Below, in pieces: positions 1 through 13,300 of a DNA stretch of 64,000 bases (its first letter is position 1; the number at the start of each line of letters is the position of its first letter). The position numbers and the translations under genes were made by a program. Source of the stretch: Eumeta japonica (Eukaryota; Arthropoda; Insecta; Lepidoptera; Psychidae); NCBI GenBank assembly GCA_005406025.1, contig BGZK01002098.1, positions 1 to 64,000 of the forward strand, given 5' to 3'. The notes below the pieces were generated by a model that saw nothing but the letters and a program-made list of their open reading frames with translations, had not been told where the DNA came from and ran no database searches.

Positions 1-374
1 AAGAGGAAACTTGTGGTATCTGTTTACCCCTCTTGAAAAAAACACTTTAGCCCATGTTATGGAAATTTGAATTTCGGTTCCTGTGTTAATGTAACTGAAC
101 GTATTGGCATTTGCTCTCTTAATAATATGACCTTAATAAAATAAGTGTTTATCAGTATTTAATAGTGTTGAACAGTATCACAATTCAAGACACACTAAGA
201 TATTTTTCATATGAAAATACATCCATAATTTTCATTAAAATAAAATAATTAAAAATATAAGATTATTTTGTGAAAAAAGGATAATTAAATGTAAATATTA
301 CTCAATAATTTCGAAAGCAAATGAAATAACAGTCTATAATTATAACGGAAGCAGTGACTAAAAATGTAGTACAA
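1..374. repeat. Edge of a dispersed repeat, then AT-rich DNA
   Basis: Bases 1-60 (TTGTGGTATCTGTTTACCCC) match part of the repeat at 19690-19750 (TTGTGGTCTCTGTCTACCGC) and are in the same orientation. The rest, to 374, shows nothing recognisable. Confidence 0.4.
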
Positions 375-1265
375 AAAGTTGACGAACGATTTCAAGTTGG
401 ACGAAGAAAACAAACAACTTAAAAATGAGGTTAAGGAACCGAAGGAAAAAATGAAAGGATTGGAAATGGTTAAAAAGAAAAAGACCATACTTCTCTTCGG
501 AATATAAAAGATAAACAAGAAGAGTTAAATTTGGTTAAAAACATAACTGAAAAACTTGACGGTTATCTTGGATTCATCGTGCAAGAAAACGGAATTATAA
601 ACGCCTTTAAAATAGAAAATATAAAAAGTTCCCTAGGACTTTTTTGATTATACTTATAAAGTACTACAGGGAAATAGAAATAATGAGATGCAAAAATAAA
701 TTACCTCCAGGCATATATGTGAAGAAAGACTACACAAATTAAATATTACAACCGAAGCTTGAAGAAGAATGAAAGAAAAATAACGTAGCTTACTTAATAG
801 TAGATAAACTGACGAACAAAAACCAAATAGGTGTAAATCGGGAAAAATGGAAAAAGGGTCCCATCTTCTTCGCCCAATTTCAGCCCATCACAAACAGAAA
901 AACCATCGTACGTAACTCTGAAGAAAGCCAATACAACTAATGCGTACGTAATAACGCACGCGAGATCAAACTCGAGAGAGAGAAAATTCCAAATTATAGC
1001 AATCGCCGTACACTCGAAACCGGGACAACAACCATCATAATACAACCATGTGATAAGCGACTAGGAAGAACACTCCCTTAAGCCGGCTCATCCCCTCGGG
1101 GGAGAATGACGTAAATCCTCCAGTAAAAAACAGATAATTAACTCAAAAACTGCTACATATTGGAACATTTAATATAAAATCCTTAGCATCCGCTAGAATT
1201 CACGTATTAATAGTATCAAACTGGCGGAGGCTTATATCCAAATAGGGGTTTCTATCCAAGAAAAT
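375..1265 (+). pseudogene. Degraded non-LTR retrotransposon: ORF1 coiled coil to start of endonuclease
   Basis: The forward translation, across many stops and frameshifts, shows a Lys/Glu-rich coiled-coil stretch (NDFKLDEENKQLKNEVKE, about 385-450). A segment like the RRM/C-terminal part of L1-like ORF1 proteins follows (LPPGIYVKKDY about 702-738, VAYLIVDKLTNKN about 787-826). Near 1150 there is a piece like the start of an AP endonuclease (IGTFNIKSLAS). No reverse transcriptase was seen after it, so the copy is broken or truncated. The clade is not assignable by eye. Confidence 0.45.
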
Positions 1266-4200
1266 GTGAAAGTCATGTGCATAAATCAAACAAAAAAATG
1301 TTTGCTCAAGTGTATATTATGCAAAATTATAAGTGGAATTTCATATATATATTAATATAATCATGAACGTGATGCAAAATAAAAAGGCGTGTCCGAGAAG
1401 AACTATTTATATGTGAATCTAGAAATACATGCACGAATGCAAATATTCATAAATGGTCTCGTTAATATTTATTGAAAAAAAAAAAATGAATATTTAGTAA
1501 GCTAGAAGACACAACATAACAAATACGATTATTTCCCTAAAAGGTTGTTACATTTTCTATGTCTGAAACGATATTATAATATGCGTACCGAGTCACTCGC
1601 GAAGGATATAAAGCAGAGAAAGTTAGATTGGAGTTGACGCTATACATTTCTAGCCATTTCATTCTGCTACACGAACCGCTTCAAGGCTACACGGACGGCG
1701 AAACGTTTGCCGAATAATGTCGGCCGGTTACGATCCTACGATCTGTTGTTGTTGTTAGGAATTTAAACTGTTACCTCTTATTTCTTATGCTCATTTTCTA
1801 GAAGGCGAAACTGGGTTGTACCTATTTTGGCATTATGGCCGTATCCAAATATAAACGAAATGAAACTGTAAAACATGCAGTTGTTGAATTGATGAAAGTA
1901 TTTTTATTGAAACATTCAAAAAATGTAAATCTTTCAGTTATCGCTGCCTTCTGAATTACGTCTAAGAATGTTGACATGAAAGCTTTGAAAAATGAGTTTT
2001 TTTTGGGAAACATTCTAGTATAACTTGCAAAATATTGAATACATCGGTTTTAAAGTCCAACCAAATAGAGTCGTCGAGCAATTAGGTTCAATGTTAGGAA
2101 TTATATTAATATCGCATGGTTGAATTAAAAATATAGGTGACATTAAAAAAAATTCAAGAACACATATTTAATTTCCAGTCCTGCTGAAAAAGGAACAGTT
2201 TTAAAAAAATCGAGAATTACAGTTTCCAGTTCGATGAAAAAAAAGATTTTTTATCTAACATTCTCATTTGATATCGCAAGAATCAATTTTTACTGACTTT
2301 ATTTAAAAGCTTCCAAAACGTATACTTATACAAATTTCTAGTCAAATAAATGTCACGCAGCTTTGAAATCTGCGTACAGGGTCAATCGCTTTCGGTTATC
2401 TGTTTATTTATAGCTACGGTTAATTATAACTGCCCGTGCGCATCACCAAAGAAGTCTATCTAGTCGACCAACGACCGCACAAGCCTCCACGAAGGCGGTA
2501 GAACAACGACACATAATTAGATTAATCATCGGCGGGCGATTCAGTTTACTTTAAAGCTCGCCAGAGGGAGGTCGAGGGCGCCGGATCCCACTTGTTGCTC
2601 CTGTAGCGAGTCAATTTTGAGGGTGCGTCTTTGCCCCGCGAACTTCGGTCGCCCGAGGGCCTTTCGGGTTGTTTTTATAAGCCTCAAAGTAAATTTTCAA
2701 GGATACGACACGGCTGCGTTGCGGTTGCGGCACGACGTCGGGCTGTACCGGAACTTGCCGTAATAGAATCACGACCGAATAGTGTTGTGTTTCTCGAAAA
2801 GACTTATTGCAAGTACAATAGAATATCGCCGATCGAATAATCGAAATTCCATATAAATATTTTTTTTTTTTTTTATCCCAGTCATCCCCCGCATCGTGTT
2901 CGGTGTTTTTATCAAATTTTTCCGCAGTTAAGTCAGCTGCAAGATCATGCGAAAGCACATAAAATTTAAATACATTTTTTTTTAATAATTGATATTTATT
3001 TAAATGGCATAAGTATAAATTTTATATTACCCAGATGCTTAATTAGCAATGGAGAATCATAATCTTGAGTTTTCGTTTCATGTAACATTTCCAATATTCG
3101 GTACACAAGAAGTTATCTCAAGATAAACACACAATCGATCACTATACAAAATGTGGCCTAAACCATCGCCAGTTAAACCAATTAGAAAAAACTTAATTAA
3201 GCTATTCCTAATTCGGTTTTCTTAATAGGTACAAGTGCCGCTAATAGGACAAAATTCTAGTTTCAGATGATGCGATTTTCCTACAGAAAGCTTATGAAGT
3301 CACGTGGACGTCTGACTGTATATCTGTGACGGAATTTTTTCAGTAACATTTGATAACAGGAACACTTATTGTCGATGTTGATCCAAAATATTGTTTTTGG
3401 TCCATTCTAGAACTATTAATGTAGTCTGTTTTGGGATGAAAAATTAGGTACAAGAAAAATAATGTTTATTTATTTCTCGCTCTTCAAAACGAGTGTTTTA
3501 ATAACTTCTACAAAAGTCTATTATACGATCATTAGAAGCCATAAGTTAAAACAACATTCTTTAATAATCTTATTCTATGTATTCTACAGAAAATATAGAT
3601 TTCTGAGTATGCGTGTTCATATATAGTGCGTGTGTGTGTAGTGGATGAAATGAGTTCAAAAAATCAATGTTCTTAAAGTCTAACTTGTTTATTGCTTTTA
3701 CAAATTCCTTAATTTTACTTGAATTGACTTAGTAGAGTTCTTTTAATTTAAAGTAAATATTTCACTACCATCTAATGCGACCATTCTTCGCCTTTAATAC
3801 AGGAATTCATTTACCATTAAAGATAATAAATTTATTTTATATACAATCAGTTCCATTAGAATCAATATCATTCTTAAATATAATAATTAATCTTCTCAAA
3901 TGTATCCTAGACTTTTCGTTACTTATGAATATTTCAAACATCTCGTTACATAAAGAGATCTTGAAACAATTTTTGAAGTTAAACTTCTATAGGATTATTG
4001 TAATTTCAAACCGAATGCAACGGAAAAAACGACAGGTAAGAGACACAAATACAAAAATGTGTAGGACAGAGCGAGAGAGCAAATGTCGGTGTGTATGTAT
4101 ATTGCACACTGTTTAATACTTGCTTGTATTTGAACAATTAACGTGTGTTAGTATATGTGAAAAGTACGTGAGCTAATCTTACTGTACACTGTATGCGGCT

Positions 4201-4301
4201 GCGTATTACAGGTTTTTAGGAAGAAGTCAGCGTGGTGTGTTATTATTTAACAGTGTTTGTGAGTCTTTTTATATCTTGTGCTAAATAATAAATTTTATAA
4301 G
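1266..4301. other. Upstream non-coding DNA
   Basis: This is AT-rich sequence with scattered short GC-richer patches (1640-1740 and 2400-2740). Open frames here are short and lack domain signatures. No RNA gene or element ends were seen. Confidence 0.5.
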
Positions 4302-4376
4302 ATGCCGAAAACTAATGCCGAAATGTGTCGTCAATATCGACACAAAAAAAATGAAAATAAAATTAAAATTAAATAA
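4302..4376 (+). pseudogene. Truncated TE-type N-terminal ORF
   Basis: A 24-codon frame begins MPKTNAEMCRQYRHKKNE and then runs into a Lys/Ile tail and TAA. The pattern M-P-(K/R)-T-N/A-A-E-x-x-R-x-Y-R is a common start for ORFs of insect transposable elements, Helitron-like ones among them. The AT-rich tail suggests truncation just after the motif. This is a family resemblance only. Confidence 0.3.
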
Positions 4377-5134
4377 CATATGTTAAATAAAATATAACAT
4401 ATCTTTTAAAATTAATCAAAATACTTTCATTTTTAAACAAATAAACTTTATAATTATCCTACCCTTGTGATATATATTCATCTCATTCTTTTGTCGATTT
4501 ACTGAAGTTTCACTTCTATCGTGTGTGAATCTTTTTTTTAAATGTGTTGAACATGTCTATTTGATATCTAACAATCGCTTAGTCATCTCTTGTCGCGATC
4601 CCCATATCAATCTCTGGATGCTTTTAAGCGGTCCCAAGCAAATCATTAATATACATTAGCTTTCGTCCAAACTTCTTACTAAAGAATCTGTAAGTGTAGC
4701 CCTAAGCAGTTTATGCATTCAAAAAGCTTAGTCTTTATACGCTTTCTCTAGAGGGAGATATTGAAAAACTTTTGGGGAACTTTTAAGCTCATACATAATA
4801 TACGAGCATACGTTTAATCGAAAATCCTATGTACATTGTTATAAAGGTTCAACAATCTGCAGCTGGATACAGAGCTTTTCTGAAAAAGATATGCTCTAAT
4901 CGCCACGCTGAGAAAAATGGTTGCTAGTCGCACCATTGTAAATATTGATATTTACACTAAAACTTAAAGTAAAACAGATATCTCTAATTAAAAAAAAAGA
5001 TACTGCAGATCATGAAACAACAAAGAAGTAAAATTTCAAACGAAAATGTAAAAATTTTCGATGGTATCTCAATTTGTTGTTTAGTAAAAATGGTAGAGCC
5101 CATTGCATGAAAATGGGCCGAACCGACGTAATAT

Positions 5135-5350
5135 GCCACACTCTCACAGAATATAAACGTGAACAGCTTCTGGCGTCGTGTATCGTTCGGCGAATGTGAG
5201 AGTTCCCGGTTGTCCACTCCCGTCCATTACCCTTTTGCCCTCCATCAACGTTGACACCCTTCAACAGGTATCCTGTTCCTACTCAAGAGGCTAGCAACGC
5301 ACTGGTGACTCGTTTGGGGTGGCAAGTGTTCATGGGCGGCGATGACATGA
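5135..5350 (+). repeat. Dispersed lepidopteran repeat, family R1, copy 1
   Basis: It shares blocks, in order, with 38225-38475: GTGAGAGTTC, the CCCTTTTGCCC/CCCTTTCATC stretch, TATCCT, a GCA(A/G)TGGTGACTC box and GTGTTCATG. R1 has four copies in this window, two per orientation. No protein-coding capacity was seen, so it is probably a non-autonomous element. Confidence 0.6.
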
Positions 5351-5464
5351 AATATCATGTGAAATTTTATAAAAAAAAACTCTATTCATACTCTGTCACC
5401 TCTAGTGAATCTGTGTATTAGAAACACAAAGTGAGTATCAATCAATATGGTAAGGTCACATATA

Positions 5465-5550
5465 TTTCCCAAGAGAATAAGCAGAGATCACAGACGTCTA
5501 TATGTTATGATGTTTACATGCCTTTCTTGCTCCACTAGACATGAAGCAAT
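5465..5550 (+). repeat. Dispersed repeat R3, short fragment
   Basis: It contains TAAGCAGAGATCACAGACGT followed later by CCTTTCTTGCTCCACT. This matches the head of the repeat at 42995-43145 (TAAGCAGAGACCAGATGTCT) in the same orientation. Confidence 0.45.
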
Positions 5551-8500
5551 AATTTCCTATACCTGTTTGCCTATTTCGATGCTTGAAATATTCTAATTTG
5601 ATACAATTTTGTCTACATACGTAACATATGTAGTAATTATTTCAAATTGTGCTATACAGAACTTTTATTTTATACTATTTTACAAAATCTAATTAAATAA
5701 AAGTAACTCTTTAAAAATACACTTTTAAATATCTCTTCCTATTATCTACATAAAATGTTATTTCAGAAAATCTACTAGTAATAAACAAAAGTTGGTTACA
5801 TGTTTTGCCATTACAGTTTTTTTTTTACATATTCACGGGTACGTTCCAGGAGGTAGGCAGAGATTTTCATACGGTACGACCTTTTCACGCGGACTATTTG
5901 AATGCGCAACATTAAATTAAATAGCACCCACTCACATTTTGCAACAGATCGAAATATGGTGACTGTAAACAGTGACAATGCACTAAATGAATACCTTAGT
6001 ACCGACATAACAACGATCGAACTCATATGAGAAGTAGAACGACCTAATTTCGGGCACGACAGAGGTCGCCCGTTCACGACTATCGAGTCGTGACACAGTC
6101 CCATGTGTGCCGTTGTGTCAGATTTATATCACCCGTTGCTGATATATTCTCCCTCCCACATGTGGTATACCCTCCACAATATTTCATAATGAAGAGCTTG
6201 TTCTTTAAGCGTTGCACGATTGCCCAATGCCGGTCTGAGGCTGCTGATGAACGCTGCCACTGATCCGGTGATAAGGTACGCTATCGACGACGTGACGCGT
6301 CATCAGAGACACCGAACGAGAAGTTTACATTCGACAAGCCGTTCATTCAATTATGCACAGTCAGTATTCGAGCCAGGTACCGTCTGGTTCTAACACGACA
6401 CGCTCTACCTCCCACCCATGAGCGCTCGACGCACCAGTGCTCACGGGACACTTCGTAATTGAAACGAAAATGCAAAAAAAGGCAATGATCTCGTATCGGA
6501 AACGGGACGTGGACTTCAATATTATGCGAGAAAAAAAGTATCTCAAGATAAAGACATCGATATATCGAAATATAGAATCGGGTAAGGGAGAGTTTGTTAA
6601 CTGACTACATATTGAACTCCTTTGAAGAAGTATGATAACCCTTTATTTTTTTATTGTCTCTACATACAAGTCTTGATCATACAAAACTTTTAATAAATTC
6701 TTAAATTATATCTATACTATAAAGATCTGACCTCAAAATTGATCATTTCATTATTCTGCTTATATTTATAACAGATCAATATTTCTGTCGATTTGAAAAA
6801 AAAAATTGTAATCTACCGAATAAATTCGACCCCTTCTTGTAATTCATACAACGATAACGTCTAACTTGTAATTATGCGAATATTGCTTAAGGGCCGTTAA
6901 ATCAAAGATATTTATAAAAGATTAGTCTCTTTCGTCCACGTAGGCATAAAATAGATACTTTATTTTTTATATGAACTGATCACGGTGTTAACTATGATCC
7001 CTATCGCGATCCTGCCCTCGACTGTTATCCTGGTTCCGCTCTTAATTCCGATTCCGGTCTTAATATAGATACCGATTCTGCTTTTGTGACGTTTATGCGA
7101 ACGAAATTGCAAGCACAATTCAATTTAGTCTAAATCCTGACGCACAAAAAACTTAAATCACACCCTACAATATATATCATTTTCATAATCAATATCCCAA
7201 AGAACCTTAACGACACCTACATCTATTTTGATGTTTATTTTCTCCTCTCTAACAATTTGGATTTTTTTTAAATCTTGAAATACGTATTTATTATTTGTTT
7301 TATTAATACTCTATTAACCCTCCTTTTTCCCTTTTAGTAGTCGTATTTAGGAATTTTCTTCCTTATTCCTTGTTACCACTCTAAAAGAAAGCCCTTTGTA
7401 AAATTTAAGCTCTATAGGTTCAAGGACTTGGATTGAGCATTGATAAATCAGAGAATCAGTAATTCGAGACTTTTCTTTTCATTTAGAGAAGATGTTATGA
7501 ACATTATTTCGCAGTTAATAATGCTCATAACGTTAATGAGATTATGCTTACATAGGCTGAATGTAAGCATAGAAATTACACATAAGCAGAATGAGATGAT
7601 GTCCTGTAATTTTTATAAGGTGACATTCATAGAATAAATGAAACGACTTTTTCATTGAGACTTTTTTTACAGAAATTAAAGTGAAGTCCTTCTAAACGGA
7701 AGGTTACTAAGTTCGATCCCGACCACGACCCTACCGAACAACTTAAGTCAAATCAAACAATTTGCTCTGTACATCGGAAAGAACTCTAAGCCAACGTTTT
7801 CATGTCATCCGTAACAAAGTCGGTTAGCGGTCCACCGATCGACACCGGGCTAGCGTGTACGATAAAGATTCCAATTCCTTAACGTGGAACTAAAAAATTG
7901 TGAGCGGATACAACACAATAGCGGTGCGTTGGAAATCCATCACAACTATAAAGTTTAACTTGTGGATCTAATAATGGATCATATACGAACCCGCTCGCAT
8001 AATCCCGGCGCCCGCGCTATGACGTAAACGGATCCCTCACGTGGGAGTCAAACGATCACATAATATCGAAGCCTCGGTGATAAATGTGCCGGGGGGCGGG
8101 CGGGCGGCGCGATCGAATGCGGCCGGACGTGACGTCACAACGCTACAGTTAATTGAAAAACTAATGGAGTCCCGCGCACACCTGTTACACACGACCCACG
8201 ATAAATCATTGTTTTCCTTCGTCATGTTACGATTGAGCCAAAGAATTTGCTGGATTTTCGAATCGAGGATCGTTTATGAGGGTGCGTACGAGATGCGAAA
8301 CTTCTTGCTCAGAAGTTAGAAGAAAATTTAAGCAAGATTTGACTTTATCAGTTTTGAATTTGTGGTTGTCATTATCACAACTTGTGTGACAATCATTTGC
8401 TAAGGCTATCTTTAAGGCAAACAAGAGTTCTTTTTTTGCAGAAGTTTCAATCCAATCGCTACGCTAGGTGTATGTATGCCTCTTGCGAAAAACTTCTGAG

Positions 8501-9578
8501 TTGCTTATCATGTATAAAAAATATTTAACTAAAATACTACACATGCATCTGACTTAATTATACTCTTGTAGCGTTTTCTAATGAAAGGTGATTCCTAAAT
8601 TGTGACACTGGACACAAATGCGTGCGTGCGGGTTCTCTAGTTAAAATCGATGTGTGATGCTACAACCTTGATTCCGCTAGAATTTCTGCTAGTGCATTAG
8701 TTGTATGTTACGAGTATGAGAATCAAGGTTTAGTGATTCGGTTAGCTAGGATTTATAACGTATTCGATATCAACGCTGGCGGTCTCATGGAACCCGATGC
8801 CGAGTTATCTTAAAATTACTCATTTATTATGGTGACTTATGAATGGAGAAAATCTTTATAATTAATCTTTTACTACCTACATATTTGAGGTAAAAGTTAA
8901 ATTTGGATGAAAAATGTGTTTATTGTGAATTGACCCATACGCAAAGGGTCCTATTTACCATTTCATTTAAATAATAATAACAGTAAAAGGGTCTAGTGGA
9001 ACTTATTAAGTGGCTTTGGGGTTTTGTGCATGTGTATACCCTTTGACATTCCGGATAGTGTACGTATTTTTTTTTTCTACGAAACCAGAAACAATACGCA
9101 GTTTCTTTGCATTCCCGGGTCTCATATGTTTTGTTCTGCGCGTTGCTTATTTCGTGAAACCTCTACGTTATGTAAATATACATGGAGACAAGGTTACATT
9201 CATAGGAATAGTTTCGCTAAACCAAACCTCGCATTCGGACGCGAATAAAGTAGAATCCACGACGGTTTAGCATTTTAACAATATAATATTTGTAACGTAT
9301 AAGTTGTTTTCGCACGAAAATTGTATAACTATAGAGACCAGAAACGATAGACAAATATTTAACATAAAAAAAAATGTTTTTGAATTCCACCACAATTGTG
9401 AATTAAAACAAACACGCTCGCATTTTCAATTTAAGCAAGTGAAATTCTACTCTGTTATTCGTCGGTAGGCAAATTATTTCTGCAACTTTGTTTATTAAGT
9501 TCAATAGTGTAGAGCAAAACAATTATTGCACGAAAGCGAGAAAATGACATACAACAGCAAAATCGCTATATAAAAACA
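5551..9578. other. Non-coding DNA with a degenerate hexamer tract and GC block
   Basis: Mostly AT-rich. At 6995-7080 a run of ATCCTGG/CCGATTCCGG-like words belongs to the degenerate array seen again at 16.8, 52.6 and 57.6 kb. At 7990-8180 a GC-rich stretch includes GGGGGGCGGGCGGGCGGCGC. No gene was recognised. Confidence 0.45.
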
Positions 9579-9579
9579 C

Positions 9580-9617
9580 AAACTGGCATTATTTGTGTTT
9601 ACAAATAATGCCAGTTT
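9580..9617. repeat. Perfect 17-bp hairpin with 4-nt loop
   Basis: AAACTGGCATTATTTGT at 9580-9596 is followed by GTTT and the exact reverse complement at 9601-9617. There is no T-run after it and no gene nearby, so it is an isolated palindrome in upstream DNA. Confidence 0.9.
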
Positions 9618-10497
9618 TCTATATTTATTAAGGGTTAGATTGCTGCAAAAAATTTTAAAAGAAGATCTTTTCAAAATACAAGCCCTAAGTTATCAGTAAC
9701 AGTGAAAAATACTTGTTTGTTGTGATTTTTTGAAATGAACTCGTAAATCTTACACAATTATGAAATATATAAATTTTATATAATTGTCACAGATACACAC
9801 TTTCTAAAGGGACCTTTTGTTACACATATTTCTAAATATTTGCATTTTACACAAGCGAAGAGTTTATTTTAGCTATCGACACAACCGTGCGCCTGACCAC
9901 ATGTACGTCGTTCTGGGGCGATTTACGCGACGTGACTTTTGTACGGCAAAATCCTCACTAAAATATTCAACGCTGTAGATATTGCTTTCTCGGGAAGCTT
10001 TCAGCGATCGAACCTTAAGTCCGTCACCCAATGTGACCGAACGGACTGTAAAGCCTTTGTGATTGAGCTTTGTCGTTTGTGACGTCTGCGACGGCTCAGT
10101 GGTCGACATCGTAACCATTTTTACCCGACCACGGAGAATCTTCATAAAGATGAGAGGGTTATAATTGTAACGACGCAGCTTACACACCCTTATCAGAAAC
10201 TAAGCTAATCAACGATATCCACGTACTGCGGCCATTGTATTCGTTCGATAGCTGTATAGCCACTTCAATCAAAATGATTGATGACGTATTGAAGAGCTTT
10301 GATGGAGCTTTTCAAAGATGTTGTGGTAAATAAATATGATGTAGAACAGAATTACCAATAAATTGGAACTAATACTTATTTGCACATTGAAACAAATGAT
10401 TATTATTTTATTATTCATACATTTATCGAAAATATGGAGATATATGTTACAGAAATAGCATTTAAAACATTTCGAATGGCTTCCCTTCGATGTGCCT

Positions 10498-10531
10498 AAT
10501 ATCACCAAATGTACCAACATTTGGTGATATT
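10498..10531. repeat. Perfect 15-bp hairpin with loop ACCA
   Basis: AATATCACCAAATGT at 10498-10512 pairs exactly with ACATTTGGTGATATT at 10517-10531. It lies about 55 bp before an R1 repeat copy. Confidence 0.88.
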
Positions 10532-10584
10532 TGCTAACCTCTCGGCCACACTTCGATTTAATCAGTGGGGTGTTCATTTATTAT

Positions 10585-10910
10585 AGTAGATGGAAAGGAA
10601 AACGAGCGTGGGAGCCACGAAAGACCAGATGGTCACCGCCCCCCATGGACACTCATAAACCAAGAGGAATCACCGGTGCATTGTCGGGCTCTTGGGTATG
10701 AATAGAATATGTGATGGAGAACAAAGATGACGGGGTGTATTGGAAAATGAGGTGATGAAGGGAAGAGCGGGCCACCGGAAGTCGAACTCACTGAATGAAA
10801 CGCAAAGAGTAAGCTGTTGCTTCACGTCTGTATTCTATAAGAGTGTGGTATTTTACGCATCGAGTCGACCCATTTTCGTGCTGTAGTCCAGATGACCCCA
10901 GCATGGCTCT
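10585..10910 (-). repeat. Dispersed repeat R1, copy 2
   Basis: Read on the reverse strand it matches 38160-38475: TTTCGTGCTG(C/T)AG, GACGTGAAG, GAGTTC, then the CCGGTGATTCCTC box. The reverse orientation relative to copies 1 and 3 is clear from GAGGAATCACCGG at 10669. Confidence 0.6.
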
Positions 10911-12060
10911 ACCACAATCCAGTTGAAAGTGGGACGCTCTTTTGAGCATTTGGATATTGCAAGAACTAAGAGCGATTTCGCTTTACACCATCAATCCGTC
11001 GAACCCATTAATTAGACATTAGCCCATATTTTTATACGAGTAAATGTGGGGTTGGTTTGACATTTGAGGGATTGTTAAAAATATTACTAGTAAATTTTCC
11101 AAAACTGATAGAAAAACTTTTCTGTTATATGTCGAGATCATAATATTTAGGGACATTTTCAAAATTTTCTTAAATGTCACATTATAAATATGCATATTTT
11201 TAATAACTCTTAGTTGTTAAACTTTGTTACAATTATCAAAGATTGCATTTATATAGCGACGAATAGGGCTAAAGAATTAATTTGACTCGTTGTAAAGTTA
11301 ATTATTTCAAAAAATTGTCACAAACGTCATAATAGTTTCCAAATATCAAGTTATAAACTTAAAACATGACGCTACTCTTGACATTTCGACAGTCGGGTAA
11401 AAAAAAATATTTTTATATGCGTAAAATAGAGACTTCATTCGGTCTTGTGTTCCCAAATTAAAAATTAAAAACAAATCAAAAATTACGACTTCATCAAACA
11501 TAGTGTCATCTGTCAGATCAACGGAATCCTTGATTGCTTGGCGATTGAAATAACTCGCATATCGATTGAAGAAAATAACATCATCCTTGATTTTATAGTT
11601 GAAATCAATACCGCAGCGATTGAGCTTAGCGGTTGACTTTTCTGACTTGTGTCGGGGTAGCCTAGTAATTGCTGCACCATTAACATTAAGTCCCTCGTCG
11701 TCGACCGTCGGTGTTCCGAGGAATGTAAAAACAATAATCGTGGGGGTGTGAACCTTCAACGCGGTTGCTATATAATATAGAGCACCATAAAAGTAAAACT
11801 CAGTGTGTTATGTTAGAATTCAATTATTTATCGCTGGATCTGGAATCGAAATTGAGGTCAAAACCTAGATCGAGATTCGATATGATAATTATAAAATAGA
11901 TCGAGTGGTGTCGTGGGACACCAGGTAGGAACGAAGTTCCTTCGGCTAATGTAGAATCGACACAATTTGCAAAAAAAAATCGTGCTCAATTTTATGTAGG
12001 TTTTCTTGATTTTTCTCTTAAATTTTGCTGATTAGTTTTTATTTAAGTACAGGAAAGTAT
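10911..12060. other. AT-rich non-coding DNA
   Basis: A 137-codon reverse frame (11346-11759) has no recognisable domain and codon use like its surroundings. A short degenerate ATCGA-rich tract lies at 11830-11890. Nothing else was seen. Confidence 0.45.
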
Positions 12061-12120
12061 TTAGGAAATTCAGTATTTTAGGAAATTCAGTATTTTAGGA
12101 AATTCAGTATTTTAGGAAAT
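12061..12120 (+). repeat. 17-bp tandem repeat, 3.5 copies
   Basis: TTAGGAAATTCAGTATT is repeated three times exactly, followed by a 9-nt partial copy. The lack of divergence between units suggests a recent expansion. Confidence 0.95.
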
Positions 12121-12959
12121 AAAATAAATTACGTAAAATAAAAAAAAATCGTATTTCAAATTATCAACTAAAATAACAAAATATGTCTCTTTATTTTTGT
12201 TTGACAACACAAAATTACATAGAAATACAATAATTTCCCACTATTATCACTGTCAATTGCATTCAAGTCACTTGTTAGTTCACTTGCCATTGTTACTATA
12301 TTTATTATTGTTTTGACGATTTGAAATTATATGATAAACGTGACTACTCACGAGTAAAATGTATCTATAATGTGAATACTAGCCACGTGCTTGTCCATGA
12401 ATTCATGAGTATATACTATGCATTGGCGGGGTGGAGTGGTAATAGAGAGAGAAGGGATGAGAGAACGAAAAGAAAGAGGGGGAAATAGAAAGGTATAATA
12501 CACTACTCGCTTGTATATACAACTGTCGCGCCTGCGCATGTCTCATTTAACGGTTTTATTCCACGGACCTTTTCTTACGGTTTTACTATCACATTTTTTT
12601 CAGTTCGGTCGCGCAGCAAAATCCCTATCTCCTCCAAGCCCGCCGTAAGGAACTTCGTTCCAAAAGTTCGTTTTGTCCACTTTGAAGGAGCTACGGGCAC
12701 CGCTGGTTATTAAGAATAGACTGCAGTTGTCGCGCGTCACTTCATTTACAGTTTCGTGAACGGTGCGCAGTGTCATCCTTCTAGACGAGCGACAAAATTG
12801 ACGTAATTTAGTTAAGAGTAGGAGCACATTTTTTGGAAAAACGTTCACGAAACCGACAAGCCGGGAATAAAATTGAACATCGATTCGAACACAAGATCTC
12901 TGATGTATTATTTATTCAGCGATTTCGTTTCACGACAGAGATCTCGTTCGAGTGTTACT

Positions 12960-13300
12960 TTCGGACGATCGATGACGCGAGCTAACAATGCTCACGCGCC
13001 GCTGCCGTCGCGGGCGGGACGCCGGCCTCGTTCGGTTCGGACGTCGACGTCGCCGATGGAGGACATCAAAGACTCGGTTCGCCCGGACTGACAAAGGATA
13101 CACGCGCAAAGGGCGCAGGAGGAGCGAAAACTCGATCCGGGCGCCGCCGCCGCAGTCTCGGCAGTTCTTTCCTTCGCGCGCGCCCTTCGCCTCGCGGCCG
13201 AAGTTTTCCCTTTGACGAGCGCCCGACCCGGAAAGTCTATTGATCTCCTCCGGCATATGACTATTGTTCGTCCGGAGCGTTTGCTCACATTTTTGTATTT
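12960..13300. promoter_or_regulatory. GC-rich island, candidate distal promoter or non-coding first exon
   Basis: This is one of the most CpG-dense segments of the window, including CGCCGCCGCCGCAG near 13142. Overlapping open frames on both strands reflect low stop-codon density rather than coding: none has recognisable domains and their products are Arg/Ser-rich in every frame. Its place 6 kb upstream of the receptor start would suit a 5'UTR exon or promoter, but nothing proves the link. Confidence 0.3.

Noticed and set aside
11346..11759. 137-codon reverse frame
   Set aside because: No domain or family resemblance, no signs of splice partners and base composition like the flanks.
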